Origin: Flavobacterium sp. KACC 22761
Lineage (GTDB): Bacteria; Bacteroidota; Bacteroidia; Flavobacteriales; Flavobacteriaceae
NCBI RefSeq assembly: GCF_034058155.1
Contig: NZ_CP139148.1
Location: forward strand, 4,402,001-4,466,000
Length of the DNA stretch: 64,000 bases
Direction: 5' to 3'
Below are positions 18,791 to 27,845 of the stretch, in pieces. The notes under the pieces are model-generated. The model made no database searches, had not been told where the DNA came from, and was given only the letters and a program-made list of their open reading frames with translations. Numbering within the stretch: the stretch's first letter is position 1; the number at the start of each line of letters is the position of its first letter. Position numbers and translations under genes: made by a program.

Positions 18791-19810
18791 ATGAAAACAA
18801 ATTCATTAAACATTCCATTTTTCAATTTAAAAACAAAAGCAGCACAGTTTCTCGCTTCTGCTATTTTAATATTGACTTTAATTTCTTGTAATAAAAAAAC
18901 CGAAGAAACATCTACACCAGAAGCAAAACCGGCAGAGACAACCGAAACAGCAGAAGTTGCGCCAGCAAATCCGCCGGCAAATTTTAAACATGCGACAGCA
19001 ACTGTAAACGGAATCAAAATTCATTACGTTATTGGCGGACATGGTGATCCACTAGTTTTAGTTCACGGTTTTGGGCAAAACTGGTACATGTGGAATCGCT
19101 TATTGCCAGAACTATCTAAACATTTCACTGTAATTGCTCCAGATTTAAGAGGCGTTGGCGAATCGGATAAACCAGAAAGCGGTTATGATAAAAAAACGAT
19201 GGCATCTGACATTCACGAATTGGTAAATCAGCTTGGGTATAAAAAAATCAATTTGGCGGGACATGACATCGGACTTATGGTGGCTTATGCTTATGCCGCA
19301 CAATATGGCGACAGCGTCAATAAACTAGCCTTGATGGACGCACTTTTGCCTGGAATTGAGCCAGTTTGGTCAAATGTAAAAGGATCTGCATGGTGGTTTG
19401 GTTTCTTCGGATGGCCAGCTTCTGGAGAGATTGTAAAAGGAAAAGAAAAAGAATTCTTAACTAATTTCTGGCCAATTGTAGGGCATGTAAAAGATCCATT
19501 TACTGCAGAAGAATCAGCTGAATTTATTAGAGCTTATGCTACAGAAGGAGGCACAACTGCCGCATTCAAATGGTTTGGCGCATTTGATCAAGACGGAAAA
19601 GACAATGTTATTTTCGCAAAGAAAAAACTGAAAATGCCATTATTAGCAATGGGAGGAGAATATTTTGCGGCAGCTTTCCTTAAAGACCATTCAAAATTAG
19701 TTGCTGAAAATGTTAGCGAATCTAAAATTGCTGGTTCTGGGCATTGGTTAGTTCAAGAAAATACGGCTCAAGTTCAAAAAGATTTACTAGCCTTCTTTTT
19801 GGCTAAATAA
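18791..19810 (+). CDS. Lipoprotein epoxide hydrolase/dehalogenase-like alpha/beta hydrolase
   Basis: A 339-residue protein with a lipoprotein signal peptide ending Leu-Ile-Ser-Cys (Cys33), a Thr/Glu/Pro/Ala-rich linker (about 34-66) and an alpha/beta hydrolase domain. The nucleophile elbow is Gly-His-Asp-Ile-Gly, so the nucleophile is Asp159, as in epoxide hydrolases and haloalkane or fluoroacetate dehalogenases. The catalytic His is likely the one in Ser-Gly-His-Trp-Leu near the C terminus. The oxyanion motif is His-Gly-Phe-Gly. It is probably anchored to the outer membrane or periplasmic side. It stands 8 nt before the amidohydrolase gene, in one operon, so the two may act in sequence on an imported compound. 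Which of the two Asp-nucleophile activities applies is not decided by sequence. Confidence 0.82.
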   Translation: MKTNSLNIPFFNLKTKAAQFLASAILILTLISCNKKTEETSTPEAKPAETTETAEVAPANPPANFKHATATVNGIKIHYVIGGHGDPLVLVHGFGQNWYMWNRLLPELSKHFTVIAPDLRGVGESDKPESGYDKKTMASDIHELVNQLGYKKINLAGHDIGLMVAYAYAAQYGDSVNKLALMDALLPGIEPVWSNVKGSAWWFGFFGWPASGEIVKGKEKEFLTNFWPIVGHVKDPFTAEESAEFIRAYATEGGTTAAFKWFGAFDQDGKDNVIFAKKKLKMPLLAMGGEYFAAAFLKDHSKLVAENVSESKIAGSGHWLVQENTAQVQKDLLAFFLAK

Positions 19811-19818
19811 TAAATATC

Positions 19819-21582
19819 ATGAAAAAATTATTATTAATTCTATTGCTTTCTGCGGGCTTGTCATCTCAAGCCCAGCAAAAAGCTGATCTGATTATTTACA
19901 ACGGAAAAATTGCAACAATGCAGAAACAAAACGAATTTGCTCAGGCAATTGCAATGAAAGACGGAATAATTCTGGACGTTGGAACCGAGAAAAACATTCT
20001 TTCTTCTTATAAATCATCGGAAACAAAATTGATTGATGCCAAGGGAAAAACCGTAGTTCCGGGATTAAATGACAGCCACATGCACGTTATTCGTGAAGGT
20101 TTGAACTATAATTCAGAATTGCGCTGGGATGGTGTTAAAACCTTAAAACGTGCTATGGAAATGCTGAAAGAACAAGCAGCAAGAACTCCCGATGGTGTTT
20201 GGATCAAAGTTATAGGAGGCTGGAATGAATTTCAGTTTGAAGAAAAAAGACAACCCACAATTGAGGAAATCAACGCTGCAGTTCCTGATAAACCTGTTTT
20301 TATAACCTATTTATATGGAAAAGCTTTTCTAAACAAAAAAGGAATTGAAGTTTTAAAATATACAAAAGACACAAAATACGAAGGAAGTCTTTTAGAACAA
20401 GATTCCAACGGAAATTTAACGGGTTTGATGTACGCCAAAGAAACTCCAAAAGCCATTTACATGACAATGGGATTGACAACAAAATTAACTCCCGAAGAAA
20501 GAATCAACAGTTCCATTCAATTTAATCATGAATTGAATCGCTTCGGGTTGACCAGTGTTATTGATGCTGCGGGCGGAAGTCAAAATTTTCCTGCGGATTA
20601 TGTAACTTCTTTGGATTTGGCCAAACAAAACAAGCTGAGCCTCCGAATTTCATACTATTTGTTTGCACAGCAAAAAGGCAAAGAATTACAAGATTATGAA
20701 AAATGGGTTGCCGAAACCAAAATCAATAAAAATGACAATCTGATTGTGGCCAATGGTTATGTTGAAGAAGGCGCCGGAGAAAACATTGTAGCTTCGGCAG
20801 CTGATTTTGAAAATTTCCTTGAACCAAGAATTGTTTTATCTGATGAAATGGAAACAGATTTGGAGCCCATTATTCGGCTTTTGGTGAAAAACAGATGGCC
20901 TTTTAGACTTCACGCGACTTACGGCGAATCGATTGACAGAATGCTGAATGTTTTCGAAAAAGTGAACAAAGAAATTCCGTTTAACGGTTTGCGCTGGTTT
21001 TTTGATCATGCCGAAACCATTACGCCATCAGAATTACAACGTGTTAAAAAATTAGGTGGCGGTATCGCAATTCAATTCAGAATGTATTATCAAGGTGAAT
21101 TGTATAACAAATTATATGGCGCTCCAAAAACACAATTGCCTCCAATCAAGAAAATGCTAGAATTAGGAATTCCGGTGGGAATGGGAACAGATGCGACACG
21201 AATTTCAACTTACAATCCTTGGATGTCATTGCATTGGCTTTTAACCGGAAAAACAATTGGCGGCATGCAGTTTTGGCCGAAAGATCAGGTTTTGGACAAA
21301 TTCACAGCCTTGCAATTATATACTTCTGGAAGTGCTTGGTTTTCTGGCGAAGAAAAAGACAAAGGAAAATTAATCAAGGGGATGTATGCTGATATGGCAA
21401 TTTTATCAGACGATTATTTTTCGCTTAAACCAGACGACATTCGAAAAATCGAATCGGTTTTGACGATTGTAAATGGCAAAATTGTTTACGCTTCCGCGGA
21501 ATATAAAGCTTTGAATCCAGAAATTCCTGCGGTAATTCCGGATTGGTCTCCTGTGAAATATTTTGGCGGTTACCAAAAATGA
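19819..21582 (+). CDS. Secreted YtcJ-like amidohydrolase (Amidohydrolase_3)
   Basis: A 587-residue metal-dependent amidohydrolase with a cleavable signal peptide (cleavage after about residue 18, Ser-Ser-Gln-Ala-Gln). The family start Asn-Gly-Lys-Ile is followed by Asn-Asp-Ser-His-Met-His, the first metal pair. Later metal-site segments include Arg-Leu-His-Ala-Thr-Tyr, Phe-Asp-His-Ala-Glu-Thr and Gly-Met-Gly-Thr-Asp-Ala-Thr-Arg. It is a close paralogue of the gene at 28955, which lacks the signal peptide and has an extra Cys/His-rich tail. YtcJ-type proteins hydrolyse amide or formyl groups, but individual substrates are mostly unknown. Operon with the Asp-nucleophile hydrolase upstream. Confidence 0.88.
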   Translation: MKKLLLILLLSAGLSSQAQQKADLIIYNGKIATMQKQNEFAQAIAMKDGIILDVGTEKNILSSYKSSETKLIDAKGKTVVPGLNDSHMHVIREGLNYNSELRWDGVKTLKRAMEMLKEQAARTPDGVWIKVIGGWNEFQFEEKRQPTIEEINAAVPDKPVFITYLYGKAFLNKKGIEVLKYTKDTKYEGSLLEQDSNGNLTGLMYAKETPKAIYMTMGLTTKLTPEERINSSIQFNHELNRFGLTSVIDAAGGSQNFPADYVTSLDLAKQNKLSLRISYYLFAQQKGKELQDYEKWVAETKINKNDNLIVANGYVEEGAGENIVASAADFENFLEPRIVLSDEMETDLEPIIRLLVKNRWPFRLHATYGESIDRMLNVFEKVNKEIPFNGLRWFFDHAETITPSELQRVKKLGGGIAIQFRMYYQGELYNKLYGAPKTQLPPIKKMLELGIPVGMGTDATRISTYNPWMSLHWLLTGKTIGGMQFWPKDQVLDKFTALQLYTSGSAWFSGEEKDKGKLIKGMYADMAILSDDYFSLKPDDIRKIESVLTIVNGKIVYASAEYKALNPEIPAVIPDWSPVKYFGGYQK

Positions 21583-21708
21583 GAATGGCACGCAGATGAC
21601 ACTGATTTAAGCGGATTGACACTGATTTTTTTATACCTCATCTGCGAAAACCCGTTTAAACCCGTATCATCCGTGAGCTAACTTTTATATAAATATAAAT
21701 ATTAAACC
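21583..21708. repeat. Intergenic repeat-like sequence of the GATT/CTGCG type
   Basis: The 126-bp gap contains direct imperfect copies of GACACTGATTT around 21587-21627, then a CATCTGCG block near 21641-21648 and an AAACCCGTTTAAACCCGT block near 21650-21670. Sequence of this style is common in flavobacterial intergenic spaces. It is not coding. Confidence 0.4.
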
Positions 21709-22731
21709 ATGAAAAATTATAAATCTATTCTAATTGCAATACTTTTTGTCGTCGTTTTTTTATCGGCACAAAAAACGTATGCGCAATTTCCAATGCCTCC
21801 CGAAGTTCCAATTTGGGATGCCAATAAAGTGAATTTGCAATTGCATAAAATCTCGGATAATGTGTATGCGGTTTCACCTTCTACGACCGAAACAGAAACT
21901 ACAAAGGGAATTCCGCAAGCTACTTCTGCCGGATTTATTGTGGGCGAAAAAGGCGTTTTGTTGATCGAAACGATGCTAAACAAACGATTATACGATCAAT
22001 TGTACAAGCTGATTCGTTCTGTTACTCCAAAACCAATCGTTTACGCAATAAATACAAGCGATCACGGCGATCACTGTTTTGGGAATTATTTGCTTCCAAA
22101 AGAAACTATTTTGATACAAAATGAATTCTGCAAAGAAAATCTTTCTAAGAATTACGAAAACATAAAACAATTTATGATCATGCTTTTTGGAAAAGATCGC
22201 GGGATAGAACAAAGCGTTTACCGTCCCGCTGATCTTACAATTGCAGTAAATCAAAGTATTAAACTGGATTTGGGAGGCAATAAAATTGTAGAAATTATTA
22301 ATGTAGGAACAGCGCAATCACCAGCAGATTTGTTTGTATTTTTGAAAGATTCAGACAAAAATGTATTGTGGGCAGGAAATCCGTTTATTGCTGAAAGTCC
22401 AACGATTCCTTGGTTGTTTGACGGTTATTTTTTAGAGCCTGTTCGCAATCTTCAAAAAATTTACAATATGATTGGAGATAATGATGTTGTCGTTCCCGGT
22501 CACGGCCGAATTACCAACAAAAAAGGAATTAAATACACCATTGATTATGTAAACGCTTTGAAGACAAATGTAGAAGCGGCCGTTAAAAAAGGGGAAACTT
22601 TAGAGCAAGTAAAAGCATCTGTCACGATGAAAGAATTTGATAAAGGGTATGTACTTTTTAACTGGTTGCATTACAATTTCAATATTCCAAACGCTTACAA
22701 CGATATTAAGAAAAACAGTTTAGGCAAATAA
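21709..22731 (+). CDS. Metallo-beta-lactamase-fold protein with altered metal ligands
   Basis: A 340-residue secreted protein (signal peptide to about residue 25, Thr-Tyr-Ala-Gln) with the MBL fold. The first ligand loop reads Asn-Thr-Ser117-Asp118-His119-Gly-Asp121-His122-Cys-Phe-Gly-Asn, so the first His of the usual His-x-His-x-Asp-His is Ser. The third-ligand loop reads Gly-Thr-Ala-Gln203-Ser-Pro-Ala-Asp where His is expected, and the bridging Asp loop reads Ala-Gly-Asn224. His119, Asp121, His122 and His265 remain. By family logic one metal site could survive and the other is disturbed. It is followed after 4 nt by the porin gene, so it is periplasmic and linked to uptake. Substrate unknown. 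Confidence 0.82.
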   Translation: MKNYKSILIAILFVVVFLSAQKTYAQFPMPPEVPIWDANKVNLQLHKISDNVYAVSPSTTETETTKGIPQATSAGFIVGEKGVLLIETMLNKRLYDQLYKLIRSVTPKPIVYAINTSDHGDHCFGNYLLPKETILIQNEFCKENLSKNYENIKQFMIMLFGKDRGIEQSVYRPADLTIAVNQSIKLDLGGNKIVEIINVGTAQSPADLFVFLKDSDKNVLWAGNPFIAESPTIPWLFDGYFLEPVRNLQKIYNMIGDNDVVVPGHGRITNKKGIKYTIDYVNALKTNVEAAVKKGETLEQVKASVTMKEFDKGYVLFNWLHYNFNIPNAYNDIKKNSLGK

Positions 22732-22735
22732 AGCC

Positions 22736-24103
22736 ATGAAAAAAATCATTCTATTATTACTTATTTGTATTAATCTTCATGCTCAGTCATATCCAGACTT
22801 CAAACCGCTGCGATTTGACGAAAACTATGAGGTTTTACAAAAAGATACCGTCAAAAAAAATTGGTACAAAACCATGAAATATATGCCACTCTCCTCTTCG
22901 GGACAAACTTATTTGAGTTTTGGAGGAGAAGTCAGGTACCAATATTTCTATGCAAAAAATGAAAAATGGGGAGATGATCCGCAAGATCCTGATGGATACA
23001 TTTTAAACCGATTTTTGCTTCACGCCGATTTTCATTCAAGCAAATATTTCCGAGCTTTTATCCAGCTTCAAAGCAGCAATGCGAATGGCAGAATAGATCC
23101 GAGTCCGGTTGACAACAATCCGCTTGAAGTGCATCAAGGATTTATCGATATTAATGTGCTTTCGGAACGAAACAAACTATTGATTTTTAGAACCGGAAGA
23201 CAAGAATTAAGTTATGGATCACAACGTTTGGTGGCCGTTCGAGATGGGCCAAATAATCGTCAGTCATTTGATGCTGCAAAAGCAATTTTGGGAATAAATA
23301 ATTATCGAGCCGATTTATTTTACAGCCATTATGTAGTAGCTCAAGACGGTATTTTTGATGATTATTCGAATAAAAAAAGACAATTCTGGGGAAGTTATTT
23401 TGTCATCAATAAAATTCCGGCCATCAAAAACATTGATCTTTATTATTTAGGTTATGAAAGAGCAAATGCCAATTTTGATGATGCCAGCGGAAAAGAATTA
23501 CGTCATTCTGTGGGAACACGTATTTGGGGGAAATACAGTGAATGGCGTTATGATGCCGAAGCGGTTTATCAATTTGGAGATGTTGCTTCTAAAGACATTA
23601 AAGCATGGACGGTTTCTTTGAATACGGGATATCGACTTCCTACTGTCGTTTTAAAACCTGAATTCGGAATTAAAGTCGAATTGATCAGTGGAGATAAAAC
23701 AAATGGAGACACTAAATTAAACACCTTTAATCCGTTGTTTCCAAGAGGTGCTTATTTCGGATTAGCATCTGTAATTGGTCCATCGAATCTTGTTGATTTT
23801 CATCCATCAATTAGCTTAGAATTGGCAAAAAATATCGATTGGGTTATTGATTATGACATGTTTTGGAGATACAGCAGCGAAGATGGAATTTATGGGCCAA
23901 ACACCATCATGATTTATCCTGGCGACGCGACAGATGCTAAAGAAATTGGAAAACAATTGGAAAGTGAAATTATCTACACGCCAAACCAATATTTATATTT
24001 CCGCGTTGAGGCAACTTGGTTTAAAGCCGGTGATTTCTTAAAAGCCGCTGGAACTGGAAAAAATATGTTTTTTACAGGCGTTACCATGCAACTTAAATTT
24101 TAA
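22736..24103 (+). CDS. Alginate-export-type outer membrane beta-barrel
   Basis: A 455-residue protein with a signal peptide (about 1-17, ending His-Ala-Gln) and a long antiparallel beta-barrel pattern of alternating aromatic and polar residues ending in Leu-Lys-Phe, a typical outer membrane insertion end. The start of the barrel (Phe-Gly-Gly-Glu-Val-Arg-Tyr-Gln) and the Arg-Thr-Gly-Arg-Gln-Glu-Leu-Ser-Tyr-Gly block match the alginate export/porin family (AlgE-like). It lies 4 nt after the MBL-fold gene. It probably provides passage of an anionic or aromatic substrate for the enzymes around it. No sign of truncation. Confidence 0.82.
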   Translation: MKKIILLLLICINLHAQSYPDFKPLRFDENYEVLQKDTVKKNWYKTMKYMPLSSSGQTYLSFGGEVRYQYFYAKNEKWGDDPQDPDGYILNRFLLHADFHSSKYFRAFIQLQSSNANGRIDPSPVDNNPLEVHQGFIDINVLSERNKLLIFRTGRQELSYGSQRLVAVRDGPNNRQSFDAAKAILGINNYRADLFYSHYVVAQDGIFDDYSNKKRQFWGSYFVINKIPAIKNIDLYYLGYERANANFDDASGKELRHSVGTRIWGKYSEWRYDAEAVYQFGDVASKDIKAWTVSLNTGYRLPTVVLKPEFGIKVELISGDKTNGDTKLNTFNPLFPRGAYFGLASVIGPSNLVDFHPSISLELAKNIDWVIDYDMFWRYSSEDGIYGPNTIMIYPGDATDAKEIGKQLESEIIYTPNQYLYFRVEATWFKAGDFLKAAGTGKNMFFTGVTMQLKF

Positions 24104-24124
24104 GTTTTTTTTGGCTGAGAGTTG

Positions 24125-24200
24125 CTCGCAAAGTCGCAAAGACGCAAAGTCTTTTTTCTAAGCCTTTTAATAAAACTTTGCGTCTTTGCGTCTTTGCGAG
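24125..24200. repeat. Inverted repeat element, CGCAAAGA type
   Basis: 26-nt arms at 24125-24150 and 24175-24200 are reverse complements with a single mismatch. Each arm is built from a GCAAAGACGCAAAG-like 8-bp period. The loop is 24 nt. It could act as a terminator or stability hairpin between the porin and the deacetylase genes, or be a dispersed intergenic element. Confidence 0.75.
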
Positions 24201-24250
24201 ATTAAAACATTCAGAATAAAAAGCTTTTATAAATTCAAAAAGTAAAAAAG

Positions 24251-25201
24251 ATGACAACACGAAGAAACTTTATAAAAATGGCAGGTTTGACCGGTGCTGC
24301 AGTAATGGCAAATCCTGTGGACACATTTTCAAACCCTACAAAACAAGAAAAAATGGATTCTGAAATACAAAATAAATGGTTAGACGGATCGAGATTAGTC
24401 GTTTCAGTTTCGATGCAGTTTGAAGCAGGCGGGCAACCTGAAAACGCTGAAAGCCCGTTTCCTCAAAATATGCAAAAAGGATATCGCGATTTGCCAGCTG
24501 AAACTTGGTATCAATATGGCTATAAAGAAGGAATTCCGAGAATGTTAGACAACTGGGACAAACACGGCATAAAAGTTACCTCGCACATGGTAGGCTCTGC
24601 AGTCTTAAAAAATCCAGCGCTTGCCAAAGAAATTGTACAACGTGGACATGAAGCGGCTGCACATGGAATGAACTGGAGTTCTGAATATGCAATGTCTTAC
24701 GAAGAAGAAAAAAAGTTTATCAAAGACGGTGTTGATGCCATAAAAAATGTTACGGGTTTTACTGCTGTTGGCTACAATGCCAATTGGCTTAGACGTGGAG
24801 AAAATACAATCAAAATCCTGCAGGAATTAGGTTTTATATATCATATCGACGATTTGAGCCGAGACGAGCCTTTTATCATTCAGGCAAATAAAAAAGATTT
24901 TGTTGTGGTTCCTTATACCATTCGCTGTAATGATATTGTTCTAGTTGAAGGCAAAAATTTTTCTACCGATCAATTCTTTAATCAAGTTAAAGCAGAATTT
25001 GACCAACTCTATGCAGAAAGTGAATTCAAGCGCAGACAAATGTCTATCAGTTTTCACGACCGAATTGGCGGAACACCACAAATGGTAAAAACAGTTTCGG
25101 ACTTGCTGGATTATATGAAAAAACACAATGGCGTAACTTTTAAAAGAAAAGACGAAATTGCCAAAATGACGCTTCAGGATAAAACATCAATTAGAGAATA
25201 A
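24251..25201 (+). CDS. Tat-exported polysaccharide deacetylase-like protein
   Basis: A 316-residue protein beginning Met-Thr-Thr-Arg-Arg-Asn-Phe-Ile-Lys, a twin-arginine signal, followed by a short hydrophobic stretch (10-25). The body resembles the polysaccharide deacetylase/PuuE group: a first beta strand with Ser-Val-Ser-Met-Gln-Phe-Glu where classical NodB enzymes have Asp-Asp, an Ala-His-Gly-Met-Asn-Trp segment giving a metal His, and a Thr-Ala-Val-Gly-Tyr-Asn strand. The lost Asp-Asp pair suggests it acts on small amides like PuuE/allantoinase-type members rather than on chitin. Tat export implies folding, perhaps with cofactor, before secretion. Probably part of the same catabolic set as the amidohydrolases. 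Confidence 0.78.
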   Translation: MTTRRNFIKMAGLTGAAVMANPVDTFSNPTKQEKMDSEIQNKWLDGSRLVVSVSMQFEAGGQPENAESPFPQNMQKGYRDLPAETWYQYGYKEGIPRMLDNWDKHGIKVTSHMVGSAVLKNPALAKEIVQRGHEAAAHGMNWSSEYAMSYEEEKKFIKDGVDAIKNVTGFTAVGYNANWLRRGENTIKILQELGFIYHIDDLSRDEPFIIQANKKDFVVVPYTIRCNDIVLVEGKNFSTDQFFNQVKAEFDQLYAESEFKRRQMSISFHDRIGGTPQMVKTVSDLLDYMKKHNGVTFKRKDEIAKMTLQDKTSIRE

Positions 25202-25230
25202 ATTCCTTTTGAACAAAAATGGTGGAAACA

Positions 25231-25264
25231 AAAAACCTGCAAGGAATTTTTGCAGGTTTTAAAA
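25231..25264. terminator. Bidirectional terminator
   Basis: AAAACCTGCAA pairs with TTGCAGGTTTT across a loop of about 7 nt, with A and T runs on either side. It sits between the convergent deacetylase and MFS genes. Confidence 0.8.
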
Positions 25265-25271
25265 ATCTAGA

Positions 25272-26462
25272 TTATCTAAGCGATTTAGCCACTCGAGTAT
25301 TTTTCTTTCTTTTCCAATACACTAAATACAGAATCGCCATCACTAACATTAAAATATCAATTTTCAATATCTGTGGTATTCTCATAATCTGATCTTGGTA
25401 ATAACTTCCTCCCACGAGTGCGCCCAAGCCAATACCCAATTCCATTGAAATGTACATCGTCGCAATCGCTTTCCCCTTCTGTTGTGGCTTGCTCAAATCA
25501 ATTGTCCATGCATTTATGGCTGGTGATAAAATGCCTGTCCCCATTCCGTAAATTCCGGCGCCTATTAGCAACATTGTTACATCTGTACCTTCGCTGATAG
25601 TATAAATTGCCAAAGACGTAATAATTAATCCAACGAGTAAAACATTTGTTCTTCCATATCGGTCTGAAACTTTTCCTGCACCAAAACGCACCAGAACAGA
25701 TGCAACGGTAAAAGCAGTAAAAAACACGCCTTTATTTTGTGTTCCAAGATGTTCGCTCCAATCGGGAATCAAAGTCAGAATTAATCCGTATGCCGAATAA
25801 GAAAAAAATGTAATGATGCCCGCGGGAAGTGCGCCAACATCAATAATATCGGTACGACTGAGAAAAAACATCGATTTATGAAGTTTTTCTTTAGTCTCTA
25901 AAGTTTCCTTCATGTTGATCACAATCACAATCGATAAAAAAGCAAGAAATGAAGAACTGTAAAACATCGCATCAATTCCGTAGGCATTGGCCACCATTCC
26001 GCCCAACGCAGGACCCAGCGCGCCTCCGATACTAAAGCACAAACCATGCATGCCCAATCCTTCTCCCCAACGTTCTTGTGGAATAATATCCGAAACATAA
26101 GCAGATGTCGCCGTTGGCTTAAATCCAGTTGAAAAACCATGAACCAAACGCAAGAAAAGAAAACCAGAGACCGAACTTAATATGGGATACAAAAAACCAC
26201 AAATCAAACAAACCACAGATCCAACCGCCATAACGGGAACACGCCCCCATTTGTCTGTCAGTTTTCCACTAAAAGGTCGGGATAATCCCGCTGTAAGCGT
26301 AAATAGCGAGATAATAAGTCCTTTATATTCAGCTCCTCCCAAACTACTAAGGTAATTCGGAAGTTCTGGTATAATCATATTGAAACTGGAGGAAAATAAA
26401 AGCGAGCTCATACAAAGCAGCATAAACTGAAGTGTATAAATGGATTTTTTATTATTTGACAT
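25272..26462 (-). CDS. Major facilitator superfamily transporter
   Basis: A 396-residue membrane protein with about 12 hydrophobic segments. The MFS signature loop between helices 2 and 3 reads Gly-Lys-Leu-Thr-Asp-Lys-Trp-Gly-Arg, and a second copy in the other half reads Gly-Lys-Val-Ser-Asp-Arg-Tyr-Gly-Arg. A Pro/Gly-rich segment in helix 5 (Gly-Gly-Ala-Leu-Gly-Pro-Ala-Leu-Gly-Gly) resembles the drug/proton antiporter motif C. It is most likely a proton-coupled exporter. It is convergent with the deacetylase and divergent from the chloroperoxidase-like gene across a 507-bp regulatory region, so export of a toxic compound or product is plausible. Confidence 0.88.
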   Translation of the reverse strand: MSNNKKSIYTLQFMLLCMSSLLFSSSFNMIIPELPNYLSSLGGAEYKGLIISLFTLTAGLSRPFSGKLTDKWGRVPVMAVGSVVCLICGFLYPILSSVSGFLFLRLVHGFSTGFKPTATSAYVSDIIPQERWGEGLGMHGLCFSIGGALGPALGGMVANAYGIDAMFYSSSFLAFLSIVIVINMKETLETKEKLHKSMFFLSRTDIIDVGALPAGIITFFSYSAYGLILTLIPDWSEHLGTQNKGVFFTAFTVASVLVRFGAGKVSDRYGRTNVLLVGLIITSLAIYTISEGTDVTMLLIGAGIYGMGTGILSPAINAWTIDLSKPQQKGKAIATMYISMELGIGLGALVGGSYYQDQIMRIPQILKIDILMLVMAILYLVYWKRKKNTRVAKSLR

Positions 26463-26631
26463 TGATTCTAATTCTTACTCGAACTTTCTAAAGGAAATAA
26501 ACTTTTTAAATCTTGACATAAGATTTAATGGGACAAAGAAACGAAAAAAACAGAAAAGACCCCCGATAAAAATAACCAAGCTTCAAAAAACGCCATAAAA
26601 TTATTTCGTTGCATAAATTAACGATATATCG

Positions 26632-26717
26632 CTACTAAAATAATAGCAGAAAACATAAAAACCCTTGCCAGTAAAGGTTTTAAGAATTAAGGCACACTAA
26701 TTGGCTATTCTTTGGCA
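26632..26717 (+). promoter_or_regulatory. Activator dyad and best sigma-54-like promoter, upstream of the chloroperoxidase-like gene
   Basis: TTAACGATATATCGCTA holds the perfect dyad CGATATATCG at 26632-26641. TTGGCTAT-TCTT-TGGCA at 26701-26717 has GG at 26703 and GC at 26715, exactly 12 nt apart as in sigma-54 -24/-12 elements. It is 66.5 bp from the dyad centre. A perfect TGGCAC at 26721-26726 has no good -12 partner. Confidence 0.5.
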
Positions 26718-26809
26718 TTCTGGCACAAATTATAAAATGACGCAGATGAAGACGGTCAAATATGGTCTTGTAAGCGAAATCTAATACTAAAATGAGCAGT
26801 ATTTTTTAC

Positions 26810-26863
26810 TTCTTAATCTAGATTAATCGATACAGCTGTAAGACCATAATACATTTGCATCAG
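26810..26863 (+). promoter_or_regulatory. Shared promoter block with TTAATCTAGATTAA palindrome
   Basis: 54 bp of which 40 positions are identical to 39705-39758, without gaps. It contains the perfect 14-bp palindrome TTAATCTAGATTAA at 26813-26826 and a minus-7 box TACATTTG at 26850-26857. The palindrome centre is about 37 bp before the box end, a position typical for an activator. It precedes the gene at 26970 by about 105 nt. Confidence 0.6.
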
Positions 26864-26969
26864 AAACATTATTATTCTAATGATTACACAGTATTAATGT
26901 TAAAAAACTAAAATAAATAATCTATATAAATAAAATAACAAAAAATTATTAATCTTAAAATCAAAAACC

Positions 26970-27785
26970 ATGAGCACATTTAAAGTAAAAGACGGAGCAG
27001 AAATTTATTATAAAGATTGGGGAACGGGACAACCAATTGTTTTTCATCACGGCTGGCCATTATCAAGTGATGATTGGGACGCGCAAATGATGTTTTTCGT
27101 AAAAAAAGGCTACAGAGTTATTGCACACGATCGCCGCGGACACGGACGCTCAAGCCAAACTTCTGAAGGAAATAACATGGAAACTTATGCATCTGACATT
27201 GCTCAATTAGTTGAAGCTTTAGATTTAAAAGATGCAATTCACGTTGGGCATTCAACTGGAGGCGGTGAAGTAATTCGTTATGCAGCAAAATACGGAAAAG
27301 GACGTATTGCAAAAGCAGTAATCATTAGTGCAGTACCACCAATTATGGTTCAAAGCGAATCAAACCCTGAAGGTGTGCCTTTGTCAATTTTTGACGAAAT
27401 CAGAAACGGAACAGCTTTTACTAGATCACAGTATTTTTATGATTTTCCTATTCCTTTTTACGGATGGAATCGTGAAGGACAAACTGTTCAAGAAGGAATC
27501 AAACAAAACTGGTGGCGTCAAGGAATGATGGGATCTGTTTTAGCGCATTATGAAGGAATCAAAGCTTTCTCTGAAACAGATTTTAGAGAAGATCTTAAAA
27601 GTTTAGATATACCAGTTCTTGTATTGCACGGAGAAGATGATCAGATCGTTCCTTATCATCAAGCACCAAAATCAGCTGCATTGCTGAAAAACGGAAAATT
27701 GATTTCGTATCCAGGGTTTCCTCACGGAATGCCTACAACTGAGGCAGAAACAATCAACAAGGATATTTTGGCTTTCATCAAATAA
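26970..27785 (+). CDS. Non-heme chloroperoxidase/arylesterase-type alpha/beta hydrolase
   Basis: A 271-residue cytoplasmic alpha/beta hydrolase close to the cofactor-free haloperoxidase/arylesterase family. The oxyanion motif is His-His-Gly-Trp-Pro-Leu, followed by the family-typical Asp-Arg-Arg-Gly-His-Gly-Arg-Ser-Ser. The nucleophile is Ser95 in Gly-His-Ser-Thr-Gly-Gly-Gly, the acid is in His-Gly-Glu-Asp-Asp-Gln, and the His in Phe-Pro-His-Gly-Met. The length matches the family (about 270). These enzymes are esterases that can also form peracids with hydrogen peroxide. Codon use is plain and Lys/Gly-rich, unlike poorly expressed genes. Two promoter candidates lie upstream, one sigma-54-like and one with a TAnnTTTG box and palindrome. 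Confidence 0.9.
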   Translation: MSTFKVKDGAEIYYKDWGTGQPIVFHHGWPLSSDDWDAQMMFFVKKGYRVIAHDRRGHGRSSQTSEGNNMETYASDIAQLVEALDLKDAIHVGHSTGGGEVIRYAAKYGKGRIAKAVIISAVPPIMVQSESNPEGVPLSIFDEIRNGTAFTRSQYFYDFPIPFYGWNREGQTVQEGIKQNWWRQGMMGSVLAHYEGIKAFSETDFREDLKSLDIPVLVLHGEDDQIVPYHQAPKSAALLKNGKLISYPGFPHGMPTTEAETINKDILAFIK

Positions 27786-27792
27786 ATCAATC

Positions 27793-27833
27793 AAAACTGC
27801 CTGCAAAAGGTCTGTTTTTACAGGCAGTTTTAA
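27793..27833 (+). terminator. Rho-independent terminator after the chloroperoxidase-like gene
   Basis: An 11-bp stem, AAAACTGCCTG (27793-27803) with CAGGCAGTTTT (27821-27831), has a 17-nt loop and ends in T residues. Confidence 0.75.
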
Positions 27834-27845
27834 TCTTATTACATT

